Shown: one piece after another, positions 49,440 to 60,552 of the stretch
Layout: each line of letters starts with the position of its first letter
Position numbering within the stretch: the first letter of the stretch is position 1
Assembly (NCBI GenBank): GCA_017163975.1
Contig: JAFFSR010000316.1
Coordinates: 2,020,001-2,084,000 of the forward strand
Direction of reading: 5' to 3'
Source of the DNA: Anastatus disparis
Lineage: Eukaryota; Arthropoda; Insecta; Hymenoptera; Eupelmidae
Length of the DNA: 64,000 nucleotides
Notes under the pieces: generated by a model
Databases searched by the model: none
What the model was told of the DNA's origin: nothing
Seen by the model: only the letters and a program-made list of their open reading frames with translations
Program-made: the position numbers and the translations under genes

Positions 49440-49826
49440 TCTAAGAGCAGTCCAGATTCGCTGTTCTTGTCTTGTATTTGGTTTCCTGTTATTTATTCAA
49501 GTATTTATTGCTGTAGTTGTATTGTAAACGGGAAGTTGAGCGCAATAAATATGCTATTATTATAAATATTTATGCGTAGGGTAAAAAAATCCATCGAATT
49601 CTTATTGAAAAAAGTAAAGAACGCATAAATATTAGAAACAAAACCTTTTATTTCAATATTCTCTACTTTTCTCAAAAACGATGCTGAGGAATTTTTTCTT
49701 CTTGTGCACAAATATTGATAATAATACTATTGCGCTCAACTAGAAATTTATAGATACAACGATTGATACTTAAGCAAATAAGAAAAACTTGATCACACAA
49801 GGATATAAAATCCTGCCTACTATTAA
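49440..49826. mobile_element. TTAA MITE family T1, diverged copy in the 70-bp satellite
   Basis: Left end CTAAGAGCAGTCCAGATTCG (first base of TTAA changed), right TTAA at 49823-49826. Internal words (GGTTTCCTGTTATTTATTCA, then an imperfect palindrome) follow T1 copies at 289 and 13580 with many differences. Old insertion into the satellite. Confidence 0.75.
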
Positions 49827-50510
49827 ATATTACTGCAGCAAGCTTTTGGCAAGATTTAAGAAATATTTTACAAAATATTGCAGGAAACCATACGGAGAGG
49901 TATGAGCGTTGTTCGCGGCAAAATTTGGGAAAAATTTCATGAAATATTACGAGAAACCTTTCATGAAAGATTGCTGCAAGGTTTCTTGAAATGTTGCTGC
50001 GAGGTTTTCATGAAAGGTTGCTGCGAGGTTTTTAGAAATATTTCAACCGGGTTCTAGCGCGGACACATAAATGTTGCTGCAGTATCTCATAAAAGGTTGC
50101 TACGAGGTTTTCTGCAGGGTTACGGCGAGATTTTCTGAAAAATTGCTATGTGGTTGCTTGAAATGTTTTTGCTATTTTTCCCGCAAGATTCCTGTAAGGT
50201 TTCTTAAAATGTTTCTGTTACATTTCCTGAAAGATTGCTGCGAGGTTTCCTGCAAGGTTGCGGTGAGGTGTTCTAAAAGATTGCTGCAAGGTTTCTTGAA
50301 ATGTTTCTGTTACATTTCCTGAAATATTCCTGTGAGGTTTTCATGAAAGGTTGCTGTGAGGTTTTCTGAAAGATTGCTGCGAGGTTTTTAGAAATATTTC
50401 AACCGGGTTCTAGCACGGACATATAAATGTTGCTGCAATCTTTCATAAAAGGTTGCTGCGAAGTTTCGAAACTTTCATGAAACCTTGCAGCAACCTTGCA
50501 GTGAGATTAG

Positions 50511-50808
50511 TAGAGATTGCCAATGCCGTGTTAATGAAACGTGCCGAATTCGATCATAACGATCCTTGCGGCGCTTCTGGAACTATACGCGCAAAGCCCC
50601 TCCACGTCTACACGCGCGTAGAGAAGCAAGCGAGAGGGGAGGAGACAAACACACGAAACACGAGGCTTCCAGTGGCGTAGGTAAACTTAAGGCAAACCCG
50701 CTTTAGCTTTTTTTCGCCGCGATACTTTATAGCTTTATTTCAATGTGATTAACCCTCCCGAAAATGTTTTGATTAATTACATATTTTTATTTAAAACAGA
50801 TACATATT
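50511..50808. other. GC-richer spacer
   Basis: About 300 bp with CTACACGCGCGTAG (near 50610) and GAGAGGGGAGGAG words. The 75-aa ORF at 50453-50680 spans the satellite border and has no domain. No call. Confidence 0.4.
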
Positions 50809-51900
50809 TTAAGGGAGTACCCTCGGTAATAGAATTTAAATTGAGAATCTTTTGATAATTGACATACAGGCGTATTTAGGTGTAATAAAGCTATGGTTAA
50901 AATTTCGTGACCCTTCAGAGCTTCAAACATGAGAAATTGCAGTTTGAAAATAACATGTGATCTTATGGGGGGATACACATTTTGCCTTCTTTTGTAATTA
51001 TGCAAAATGAAAAAATTCTGAAAAAATTCTATAATATGTAGAAATTTATTCTGGACCTATATCATTTTTAAAAAGTATCATTCAGAGTCTGTAAGAAGAG
51101 CAAAAACTTATTTTCTCTTGTAACCTTACAATTAACGGTAATCATTTTGACACATGGCAACGTTGCGTTTTCTTTACGAACTTTGGTAAGGCGCGAATCC
51201 TGAATACCACAGTGCATCGTTTTCAATAAGAAAAAAGTTTGAATAAAAAAACATTATCCTCAAAAATTAATACGCAAAAATGTAAGTCATAATAAGTTTA
51301 TTATTGTATATATTTTTAAATTTTTTATCTAACGTCGCTGTATTTATGCAATCATTGCAATACTAATTAGCAACGGAGGTCTTCAGTATGTTTGTCCTGC
51401 CAAAGGTCTAAATTTTAATTAATTTTTAATTTAAATGTTTATATAAACTCTAATAAGAAAATTTTTTTTTAATAGATATAACTTTCACAATCATTTTAAA
51501 ATTAATTATTAGACTATTGAAAGTATAAGAATTTTTTCGTTATCGTGAGAATAAATAGTAATGTGTCAGTGTCGTGCATTTGATACAATAGTTACATAAT
51601 GTATTTCACCTTCCGTGGATAATATAAAATTTTGATACACCGTGGGTATTATGAGTCCTAAAAGTTCTATAAATTTTTTTTCCTGAGAAAAAATCATAAA
51701 AAAATTCTGGGAAAATTCTAAAATACTTTTATATCCTTTTTTATGATTCAATAATGTATTGATATATTTATTATAATATAAATTTTATAAAACAATATTT
51801 AATTCTAGAGTTTTAGGGACGTTGCCAAATCCATAACTGTCAATGATAAGTTCGACTGTTTTCCTAACTGACTAACTTTGTATCGAGGATACTCCCTTAA
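50809..51900. mobile_element. TTAA TIR element, GGGAGTACCCTCGGTA ends
   Basis: 1,092 bp with TTAA at 50809-50812 and 51897-51900. Ends TTAAGGGAGTACCCTCGGTA and, reverse-complemented, TTAAGGGAGTATCCTCGATA. The interior is not palindromic, unlike the other TTAA elements, so it may be a deletion derivative of an autonomous transposon, but ORFs inside (72 and 61 aa, minus) show no transposase motif. Confidence 0.8.
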
Positions 51901-52423
51901 ATTATAATGTCAAGAATCGAAAAATAATCCTTTCACAGATTTCGAAAGCAATTTTTAATAATTGATTAGCGCCGCAGATAAAATAACGTTTATTTCTTGA
52001 AAAAATGTTGACGGTATAAAACTAAAAATGTAGTAGCTTTAAGAATATAGGTCAAAAGAAAAAAAATTCTTTTAGAGATTCGATAAATTAAAAAAATCTT
52101 AATGGTTGTAACTCTGCTTCTATGATACCTACAGACTAGATGAGGATGTCAAAGGTCCGGGCTAAGAAATTTTCTATAAGGGAATTGTTGTACATACATA
52201 TAACTACTTTAAAATAAATTTTTGTGAAAATTTAAGTTGGTAGAAAAAAGTTATAGACCCTCAAAAATGGCAAAGATCACGATTTTTACAAAATGCCTAT
52301 TTTTTATATAATTATATCTTGCCTTTCTTGGCGCCGATTTTAATTTCTAAAAAAGCGCCTGATTACGACGTAAATACAACGTTTTGTAAATTTTTTTAAC
52401 TTTTGTATATTTTTTTGGACTTC
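51901..52423. other. Spacer
   Basis: AT-rich sequence; no gene or element recognised. Confidence 0.5.
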
Positions 52424-52799
52424 CCCTAGCGGAAATATAAAATGTTTAAAAATGTTTAAAACTGTTTGAAACAATTTATAAGTGTAAAATTTTTAAAACA
52501 GGTCGAAACAGTTTTAAACATTTTTCAAAAGTTTCAAAAAATTCGAAATGATTTAAAACAGTGTTTCATAATTTTGTGTTTGTGAAAATTTTTTTGTATA
52601 TATATCTTAAAATTTTTATAATATATACGAGAAAATGTTCACTTTAGTTCGAAATTATTCTGTACTGTTCAAAACTGTTTTAAATGTCCCAAATTTCACA
52701 CTTATAAACTGTTTAGAACAGTTTCAAACAGTTTCGAACAACTTTGAATAATTTCAAACTATTTCAAACAGTAATGCACATTTTATATTTCCACTAGGG
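52424..52799. mobile_element. CCCTAG-ended foldback of AAACTGTTT-type repeats (copy 1)
   Basis: Ends CCCTAGCGGAAATATAAAAT and, reverse-complemented, CCCTAGTGGAAATATAAAAT. The interior repeats GTTTAAAACTGTTTGAAAC-like words at ~10-bp spacing on both arms. A related copy starts at 55042. Non-coding. Confidence 0.75.
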
Positions 52800-53390
52800 T
52801 TTATACACATTTTCCATTTCCACTAGCGATACTTAAAAAGTGTAATATAAAAGATAAGTAAGTGCAGATACTTTTAATGCATATTAAAAAGAAAAAGTAA
52901 AATACGGAGGAGAAAGGTACTGAGACATACATGTAGAGAAGAAAACGAAAAAGAAAGATGAAAAAGTATAGCACATAAAGCGCATGCGTGTTATGAACTC
53001 GGAACAGGGATTGTGATTACCAAAGGGGAGAGAATAGCAAACTATGGGAGCTCTGCGTGCATTCACACAAACAAACTGCTATGGTTGTGGTACATCATCT
53101 TAAAGATCCACTAAAAAAGCAGTAAAGAAACCAAGAGCAGTACGTCTTAAATCTACGATAGATCTGCTTCTGTATTTATTAAAATTGTGATTGACGCATA
53201 TTTTTGTGCTTATTCTATTTTAATTTTCTTTTATTTATTTCGTGCTGTATGTGTTCCATATTTTTAAGCTCATCATAAGCTTCTATTTATTGAAAAGTTT
53301 GTAAATATTCATTTTTCACTCATGAAACAAAAAAATGTATATGACTGATTACAATTCAACTATCTAAATTTAGCTTGAATAAATAAATAA

Positions 53391-53481
<91 letters not shown>

Positions 53482-53586
53482 CATATATATATATATACAT
53501 ATAAATTGTTATATAAAATTTATGAGAAAGTGAGGTGAGTGAAGTGAAAACAAAAATCAAATGCTCCGTTGATTTGTCTTAATTTC
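52800..53586. other. Upstream flank of the glypican exon, with (TA)n
   Basis: A (TA)n microsatellite fills about 53394-53503. A strong donor-like GAGGTGAGTG occurs near 53530, and an acceptor-like CATGTGTTCAG ends at 53596, so a non-coding 5' exon may end upstream and the coding exon may begin at 53597. No clear promoter elements. The 60-aa minus ORF at 52884-53066 is unsupported. Confidence 0.4.
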
Positions 53587-53600
53587 ATGTGTTCAGTGAA

Positions 53601-53790
53601 ATGACTATGTTCCACATTTTGGGTTTATTAGCTATTGGATATTTGACTACGTCATCTTCTGTTGCTGCCTCAACTGTTGATGGCGCGGTAACAACTAAAA
53701 TATTATCCCCGCTCAGCTGCGACGCCGTCAAATCTTATTTTGAAGCTCAAGGATTCCCCGCAAATGATATTCCAAAAAAACATTTTTCAG
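53601..53790 (+). CDS. Glypican (heparan sulfate proteoglycan core), first coding exon
   Basis: Glypicans are GPI-anchored proteoglycans on animal cells that tune Wnt, Hedgehog, BMP and FGF signalling. The exon gives 63 complete codons. ATG at 53601 (context GAAATGA) begins MTMFHILGLLAIGYL, a signal peptide with a likely cut in the Ala/Ser-rich SSSVAAS stretch. Then comes the mature N terminus with LSCDAVKSYFEAQGF and NDIPKKHFSG, matching the start of the glypican Cys-rich domain: first conserved Cys, then Phe-Gly spacing, then Ile-Pro and Ser-Gly just before the next Cys motif. Translation stops soon after, but CAG then GTGAAT at 53790 is a good donor in phase 1. The annotated-looking earlier start at 53589 is GTG; a five-codon uORF (ATG at 53587) overlaps the start unless splicing removes it. 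Sub-type (Dally-like/GPC4-6 versus Dally/GPC3-5) is uncertain. Remaining exons lie right of the window or are unseen. Confidence 0.75.
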
Positions 53791-55041
53791 GTGAATGACT
53801 TAATTTCAAATTATCAATCTTTGACAGAGAATTTAATCGTAAATATGATTTACTATATTGCTTAATAGAAAATTATTAGTAGAAAAATCTTGGTGTAGTT
53901 TTATTTCTTAAAAATCAACTGTCTTATTTATTCATTGTTGCAACTTTTTTAATATCGTTTTATTGAAGAATATCAACCTCTTTTAGAGTTATAAATAAAA
54001 TAATAAGGAAAATCAAAAAAGGAAAATAAAAACAATTTAAAATTTTTATAGTTCAATTGTCCGATTGTTATATTATTAAATGAAATTGTTTATTTTTATT
54101 ATTATTGATTTTTAGTTTCTAGAATGAAACAAATTTTTCTATGATCATGATTTAATATTATTACGTTTTTATTTTCAAACAATTTAAAAAGATTACTAAG
54201 AAAAATAGGTAAATTTTTTTGAGATTTAGGTATGTGATTTAGGTGTACTTACGTAAAAAAAATAATTAATAACATCTTGAAAAATTATTGACATTTGTTC
54301 TTGTATTTCCATATAGGGTATCTTGCACGATAAATGAATGATGAAATAAAACACATATACAAATATATTCTGAATATCATTTTAAATTATTTTAAAGATA
54401 AAATAAATGTTATATTTAGTTATTTTTAGTGACTTCATTTCAACCCATTTATTTTTTTAAAAATAGTTGGCGATTTAAGTAGATATGTTTCTTCTATTGA
54501 ATATATTATTAATAAGCAGAGTAAAATATCAGACAAATCTTTATGTAAGCTTTTCAAAGAGAACCCTTTTGTTTCAACTCATATTGTAACAATCTAATGT
54601 GATCTGATATTTTGTAAATAGTATAGGTGGAAGATTTGGCATTAGTTCTTGAACTCTGCACTCTTTTTAAAAATTTTACTTTTTCATTATTTACTTAGTT
54701 AATTTTTATATTACTTCCACACAAATAATTTTCATATCTTAAGTAAATTAATAGATTAAATTTCGGTTAAGATGAGCTAATAATTTACTATCCTTTAAGA
54801 ATTAGCAGTATGATCAATATTACTTAGCAGCACGATAAATATGATTAGTTTAAGATCTAGTGAGTGCAATATGTTTGGATTTTTAATGCCTTAGATTTTA
54901 CAACTCTAAAGAATCTGTTTTTTCAATGAGATGACTCTTATCTGTGACCTGAACTAAAGTCACTCTCCTATTAAGTGTTAAATAATGAATTTGATTATAA
55001 ATAGTACAATCAATCTCTTATTATAATTTTTAATGTTTATT
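53791..55041 (+). other. Probable first intron of the glypican gene, start
   Basis: Follows the donor at 53791. AT-rich with no repeat boundary or second exon recognised (the expected next exon would encode a Cys-rich LRIC-like motif). The intron probably runs past the window end. Confidence 0.5.
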
Positions 55042-55850
55042 CCCTAGTGGAAATATAAAATGTGCATTACTATTTGAAATAGTTAAAAATTATTTAAAAC
55101 TGTTTACAAATGTTTAAAACTGTTCAAAATAGTTTATAAGTGTGAAATTTGGGACATTTAAAACAGTTATAAACATTTTTAAACAGTTTTGAACAATACA
55201 GAATAATTTGAAACTAAACTGAACATTTTCTCGTATATTTTATACAAATTTTAATATATATAAGAAGATTCTCACAAACACAAAATTATAAAGCACTGTT
55301 TGAAATCATTTCAAACTTTTTAAAACTGTTTAAAAGTATTTAAGAAGGGGTCGAACTATCTGTCTTTGTCTAATAGCGTTTTTCATCATTTATATAAACA
55401 CTATCCGGTATAACAAGAAAAAAATAGCAGCCCCCGCTAGATATTAGTATAATAAGTAAATTTTGTAATAAAAATCAAATTTTTTACCGCATAGTTTTTG
55501 ACTAATTAGAGACCTACTAGCAATCTAGAATATAATCTATCTTTTTTTGGTAGGTCTCTAATTATTCAAAAATTACGCAGTGAAAAAATTTGTTTGTTAT
55601 TACAAAATTTACTAATTATACTAATATCTAGCGGGGGCTGCTATTTTTTTCTTGTTATAAAGGATAGTGTTTATATAAATAATGAAAAACGCTATTAGAC
55701 AGAGACAGATAGTTCGGCCCCTTCTTAAAACTGTTCAAAACTGTTCAAGTTAATAAAAAACGGTTTATATTGATTTAAAATTGTTTTGAAATATTTTAAA
55801 TATTTAAAATAATTTATAACTTTCAAACATAAAAAATTCAAAAATGTTAA
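55042..55850. mobile_element. CCCTAG-type AAACTGTTT repeat element (copy 2), interrupted
   Basis: Left end CCCTAGTGGAAATATAAAAT matches the 52424 element; the same GTTTAAAACTGTTCAAAA words follow. A TTAA palindrome (55340-55728) interrupts it, after which AAACTGTTCAAAACTGTTCA continues. The right end is diverged and placed approximately. Confidence 0.6.
55340..55728. mobile_element. TTAA palindromic MITE, GAAGGGGYCGAACTAT ends
   Basis: 389 bp including TTAA at both ends. Ends TTAAGAAGGGGTCGAACTAT and, reverse-complemented, TTAAGAAGGGGCCGAACTAT, followed by TGTCTTTGTCTAATAGCG. Nearly perfect palindrome with CAGCCCCCGCTAGATATTAG in each arm. Non-coding. Confidence 0.9.
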
Positions 55851-55947
55851 ACACTTTATTATTTTGAATAATAAAAAGTAAAAATTTTTTTAAATCAATA
55901 AATATATTTAGTTCATATTGAAAAATATTTACTACCTATGCAGAAAT

Positions 55948-56282
55948 AATTTTTGTGGATAACTGTGAGTAATAGTAAATAAATGTAAATAATTGTTGAA
56001 AATATCGGAACTGAGACATAAATAATTAACATTTACAGTTATTTACAGATATTTAAGATTGTTCACAGATATCAACAATTACTTAAAGTTTTTTACAGTT
56101 AATTAAAATTATTTATAATTATTTACAGTTATCTACATTTTCAAAAATTTTTGAATTAATAAATAATTTAATGTTATTTATAATTATTTATAATTATTTG
56201 TGGTTGTTTACAGTTTAATACAGTTAAACACACTTATTTACAGTTATTTACCTTTATTTACAATTATTTACAGTTATTTACA
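55948..56282. repeat. Decamer (GTAAATAACT) repeat element, second locus
   Basis: Runs of AGTTATTTAC-type decamers, with GAGACATAAATAA and AAAAATTTTTGAATTA words shared with 9508-10380. Shorter and more degenerate; no clean terminal repeats. Confidence 0.65.
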
Positions 56283-57091
56283 AATAGTGCCAGACCAAGC
56301 TGATTGACACTATACCAAAATGTTGCTGCCGCCCACTTAAGGAATTCATTTTATAAAAAATATAGGCATTGATTTCAATTTTTTGTAGTTATATTAACAA
56401 AAATTATATACAATTTAATTAAAACAATTTAATATATTACTCAGATCATTAAACCTATAATCAGCGTCAGATTTAGAAAAGGTAGGGTCTATAGGCTGGA
56501 ATATGGTCGGGGCCTAGTTAAGAAAAAAAAAACTACAAAAATTAAAAATTATAAAAATTATTGGTAAATAATCAGTAGGATCATAAATTAAATGAAAATG
56601 AATGTTCACATTAAAATTTTTTTTATTCTTTTAAAGAGGTACTTTTCTTGATTTTTTAATTGCAAATTTATTAATTAATTGAAAAATTAAAAGTACTGTA
56701 ACGAACTGGTAATGATTGCACTGAACGTCATATTAAATATACATATGTATTAGTAATCATATTGGAATATTGTTTATTTTAAAAAGTATTTGATTATATT
56801 TTATACGAGATAAATATCTTGTGTACCATAAATCCATATTTCTTATGTTTAATTAGATTTATTCGTAATTTTTGAGTAATTTTACTTTTGTAATACTTTA
56901 ATTTAATTTAAATAATTTTTAAAGTCTTGGAGATTATAATTGTGTATAAAAGTTCAATAAATAATATTTATTAAATACATGCTAAACTTTCCTGCTTAAT
57001 TTTCATTAGTTATAATAATTTGAAATAGAATAAATGAAATTCAAAAAAACAAAAAAAGGGAATTGCAGTTTATCAGAAAAAAATTAAGTTT

Positions 57092-57147
<56 letters not shown>

Positions 57148-57234
57148 CTATGCTTTAGAATTAAACAGCAGTTTCCTATAAGAGTGATAAAATGCGAGAG
57201 AATTAAAATTTTTAAGTTGGAAAATGCTAATGCA
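56283..57234. other. Intronic spacer with (TA)n
   Basis: (TA)n at about 57096-57144. A GC-richer phrase at 56285-56335 is unassigned. No gene. Confidence 0.5.
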
Positions 57235-57465
57235 CACGGAGAAAAATAGTGTAAAAACATTAGTTATGGATAGTAATGAAAATTACTATATTTTATAAGA
57301 GAGCTGGGACATTTAAGAATTATAAGAAGTTATATTACATTTATAACAATTACTACTACAAGATTTGACAAAGTTGGCAACATCGTTTAATAAATGAAAC
57401 TATATCTTGTAAAAAAAATTGCTATTTACATAGTAAAAATTATACTATAGTAAAATTTTATATGA

Positions 57466-57708
57466 CCTTCGAGTATATACTACTGGAGGAAGCCTCCAAA
57501 TGGCAGCGAGCGTTACAAGGCGAAGAGAGAGAAAGCCTCTATTTTGGTACGTGCTGTCTCTCTCTAGCCTGATTTGATTGGCTGCTTCTGTTCCCCACTA
57601 AGAAAGTGAGAGAGAGATAGCACGTACCAAAATAGAGGCTTTCTCTCTCTTCGCCTTGTAACGCAGTTAATAGCTGGGAGGCTTCCTCCAGTAGTATATG
57701 CTCGAAGG
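57466..57708. mobile_element. Foldback MITE with 6-bp duplication
   Basis: Ends CCTTCGAGTATATACTACTG and, reverse-complemented, CCTTCGAGCATATACTACTG. ATATGA lies on both sides (57460-57465, 57709-57714). The arms share GAGGAAGCCTCC and GTTACAAGGCGAAGAGAGAG. The 109-aa minus ORF at 57539-57868 is produced by the palindrome and its flank. Confidence 0.8.
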
Positions 57709-57935
57709 ATATGACAGAGTAAAATATTTGATATCTCATGTTAGAATTAATGCTATAAAAATAATGTTTTATTATGCACATAATAAATTTTGTTATGAAT
57801 ATAATAAATTTTACTTTTTCAAATAATAATGTTGAGTCGATGATCTGTAGATTTATTTCTAACCTCAAAATTTTCTACCAAATTGAAAGTAGTTCTGTAA
57901 CATATGTAAACGATTCGAAATTTTATAACATGTCA

Positions 57936-58010
57936 TGATGGCGCAGTCGGTAACGTTCACACTTTGAATCCTCGAGGTACCCGGTCCGACTTCACTTCAG
58001 GTCAGATTTT
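57936..58010 (+). repeat. Degenerate tRNA-like module
   Basis: GATGGCGCAGTCGGTAACGT resembles a tRNA A-box region, and GGTCCGACTTC a mutated B box. GTAACGTTCACNCTTT is shared with the modules at 18506 and 19151. Not a functional tRNA. Confidence 0.45.
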
Positions 58011-58293
58011 TTCAAAGGTAATTTATTTAAAAAAATTAAATTAATAAATAAATCAAATTAGAAAAAATTAAATAAGTTTTGAGTTGAAAAAAAATTAATA
58101 AAATTTTTTTCTTTGTATCTGTTTTTACAAATTTTACTATGTGACACAGTAATTTTTCTTATAACGCAGAAATGTTTCACTCTTCCTATATACAATATAG
58201 TAATTTTCAATACAATCTATAATTATATTTATTATAGCATTTCTCTCCATGCATAAACTCTAATATGGCAAACACAGAAAACCGGGGTATCTG

Positions 58294-58667
58294 CCCTGTT
58301 GAAAAAAATCAGGTGATAAATCACCTGATTTATCAGGTGATTTATCATGCCAAAACATCATGTAACGATTTTTTTGGTTTTTACACGTTTCAAACAATGC
58401 TTAGTCAATTCAAAACATTTTTTGAAAATTTTTGACATTTTTGAACTTAGAAATTTTTTGGTAAAATTAGTCAAAATTTTTTCTAAGACCAAATTATCTA
58501 AAAAATTTTCTAAGTTCAAAATTTTCAAAAATTTTTAAAAACTGTTCTGAATTGAATAATTATGGTTTGAAACGTGTAAAAACCAAAAAAAATCGTTACA
58601 TGATGTTTTGGCATGATAAATCACCTGATAAATCAGGTGATTTGTCACCTGATTTTTTTCACCAGGG
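58294..58667. mobile_element. CCCTG-type palindromic MITE (copy 2)
   Basis: 374 bp, ends CCCTGTTGAAAAAAATCAGG and, reverse-complemented, CCCTGGTGAAAAAAATCAGG; TG flanks both sides (58292-58293, 58668-58669) where copy 1 has TA. Very similar to 2953-3324 throughout. The 63-aa ORF here is an artefact. Confidence 0.9.
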
Positions 58668-59029
58668 TGACCACTACAGTTTGAGTACTAGCCCGTCATA
58701 CTGTTAGGTTTGCATTATTGGAGTTTGAAAATTTAGGTTCTTAATTTAAAAATCTCTCCTTTTTCTTTTATGCAGGTACCAACAGATTTTTGAGATCAAA
58801 AATCACATTTCGGTTTTGTAATTTACTTGATGGCCTAATATAATCCATTCAAATTAATATTTCTTAAAAAATTTTTTATAATATAATTTTATGGTGGGAT
58901 CCTGTGATGATGAGAGTCTCTAGACATGGGTCTAGTGTGCTTAGTGTCTAAATTCGGCTTTGCTTAAAATAAATAATTTTTATTTATTCATAAATCTTTT
59001 ACGAGATTTCCTTATCTGAAGTTTTCAAC
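58668..59029. other. Spacer
   Basis: No gene or element recognised. Confidence 0.4.
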
Positions 59030-60330
59030 GTTGCTAAGCAACAAAATTTTGAAAAAATTTATTATGCAAGTCCTGTCTTAGATTATGATTTATTGCATAA
59101 GCAATTCTTCTCCAAATTAAGTTGAATATTTTACAAAAAACGAGACATCTAGAAAAATTCAAGCGGTTTTCTAGGTCCGGAACATTTAAAAAATGGCAAT
59201 TATAGATACCAATATTACATAATTTAGCTAATTACATGATTCCTCTGTAGAAAATGATTTTGTTTGAATAATTAGCATTAAGAAAGGTTAGAAAATGAGT
59301 TTTAGTTATTTTCTATACCTGAAACATTTTCAAAATGGCGGCTATAAATAAAACATACATAATTAAGCTAATTATGTCATTCCCTCCTTGGAAACGATTT
59401 TGTTTGAATAATTAGCATAAAAGAAGGTTGAGAAATAAGTTTCAGCAATTTTCTATATCCGCAACTTTTTCAAAATGGCGGCTATGGATAAAACTTTAAG
59501 TTAATTTAGTAATTTATAATTATTTCTCTGTGAGAAATGATTTTGTCTAAATATTTAGCATGGAAGAAGAATTAGCATGTTTCATAAAAAAATGTATTAT
59601 ATCCGTCAGGTAAATTACGAAAAAATAAAAGACCCGTTTTTTTTTGTTTTTCAAAATATAATGAATTGCAAAAGTTATAGCCGGTATAAGTTAATAGAAT
59701 TTTTATATATATAGATATAGCGCCATGATACGTGACGTCACAACCACTTATGTGATTGTGACGTCACACCAATTCAACTGCTTCTATCTCTTCGAATTTT
59801 CACTTTTATGAAAAAAGAAAAAATACGGGTCTTTTATTTTTTCGTATTCTACCTGATGGATATAATAAATTTTTTCATGAAACATGCTAATTAAAAATCA
59901 AGTTTTAGTTATTTCCTATACCCGGAACACTTTCAAAATGTCAGCTTGGGTAAAAATTTAACATAATTCAGCTAACTATATCATTCTTTTCTAGAAAAAT
60001 AATTTTGTTTTAATATTTAGTATAACAAAAATTTTTAGAATAAATTTAAGCGATTTTCCATATCCGAAAAAATTTTTTAAATGCCGTGTATGAATAAAAA
60101 CTTGACATACTTAAGCTTATCATTTCATTCCCCTCTAGAAAATAATATTTTTTATATATTTAGCGTTAAAAGAGGCTTAAAATAAGTTATAGCGATTTTC
60201 TATATATGAAACATTTTCAAAATGGCGGCTGTATATAAAAATTTTACATAATTTAGTTATTTATATTAGATCTCTCCGGAAAATGATTTTATTTTATGCC
60301 CAATATCTGTAAAGAAGTTTCAAAAAAATT
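59030..60330. repeat. ~140-bp tandem repeat, about seven copies
   Basis: Landmark TTTTCAAAATGGCGGCTAT near 59191, 59333, 59473, 59936, 60080 and 60220 gives ~140-bp spacing once the MITE at 59574-59887 is removed. Units also share AATGATTTTGTTTGAATA and TTTAGCATT/AAGCTAATTAT words. Copies are clearly diverged; limits approximate. Confidence 0.8.
59574..59887. mobile_element. Foldback MITE with TGACGTCA pair, inside the 140-bp array
   Basis: Ends GCATGTTTCATAAAAAAATG and the complement; arms continue with TATTATATCCGTCAGGTA and AATAAAAGACCCGT. The loop carries two GTGACGTCAC sites around CAACCACTTATGTGATT. Possible 5-bp duplication AATTA. Same family as 21308-21685. Non-coding. Confidence 0.8.
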
Positions 60331-60552
60331 AATCGAACTATGGCTTGATTCAAAATTAAATAAAAATGATTTTTTCATCGTACAATTTGCTGATGTTATT
60401 GACAGCTGATTAGAAGCACTGCCATCACCAGAATTTATTCAAAGACGTCCGCGATCAATTACCGTAGACTTAGTTAAATGGAAAGCTTAGGAATTTAAAA
60501 ATTGTTTTTTTACTATTCCTTGCCAATTTTGAAAGACATATTACCAGTTACA
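60331..60552. other. Spacer
   Basis: No gene or repeat boundary recognised. Confidence 0.4.

Larger units (their letters stand above)
46151..50510. repeat. 70-bp satellite array, interrupted twice
   Basis: Begins CCCACACAGCATGAAATATT. Units are ~69-70 bp (AACCTTTCATGAAAGG landmarks at 46332, 46402, 46472, 46541, 46610, 46680, 46749), each holding two TTTCATGAAA cores about 35 bp apart plus TTGCAGCGAGGTTTC. Regular to 47153, resuming 48829-49439 and, more degenerate, 49830-50510. Interrupted by 47156-48826 and 49440-49826. ORFs of 60-98 aa occur on both strands because the unit lacks stops in some frames; they are not genes. Confidence 0.9.
57235..58251. mobile_element. CAYGGAG-ended TIR element with a nested foldback
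   Basis: Ends CACGGAGAAAAATAGTGTAA and, reverse-complemented, CATGGAGAGAAATGCTATAA; CA flanks both sides. Subterminal TTACTAT-type words recur on each side. Contains 57466-57708 and a tRNA-like stretch at 57936-58010. Boundaries fairly secure on the left, less so on the right. Confidence 0.55.

Noticed and set aside
24718..50510. CRISPR-like array
   Set aside because: Units are contiguous satellite monomers without short direct repeats and unique spacers, in a eukaryotic setting.
50809..51900. Autonomous TTAA transposon
   Set aside because: TIRs and TTAA are clear, but neither strand has a transposase-length frame or acidic catalytic motif.
57539..57868. 109-aa minus ORF
   Set aside because: Generated by a foldback MITE and flanking AT-rich DNA.
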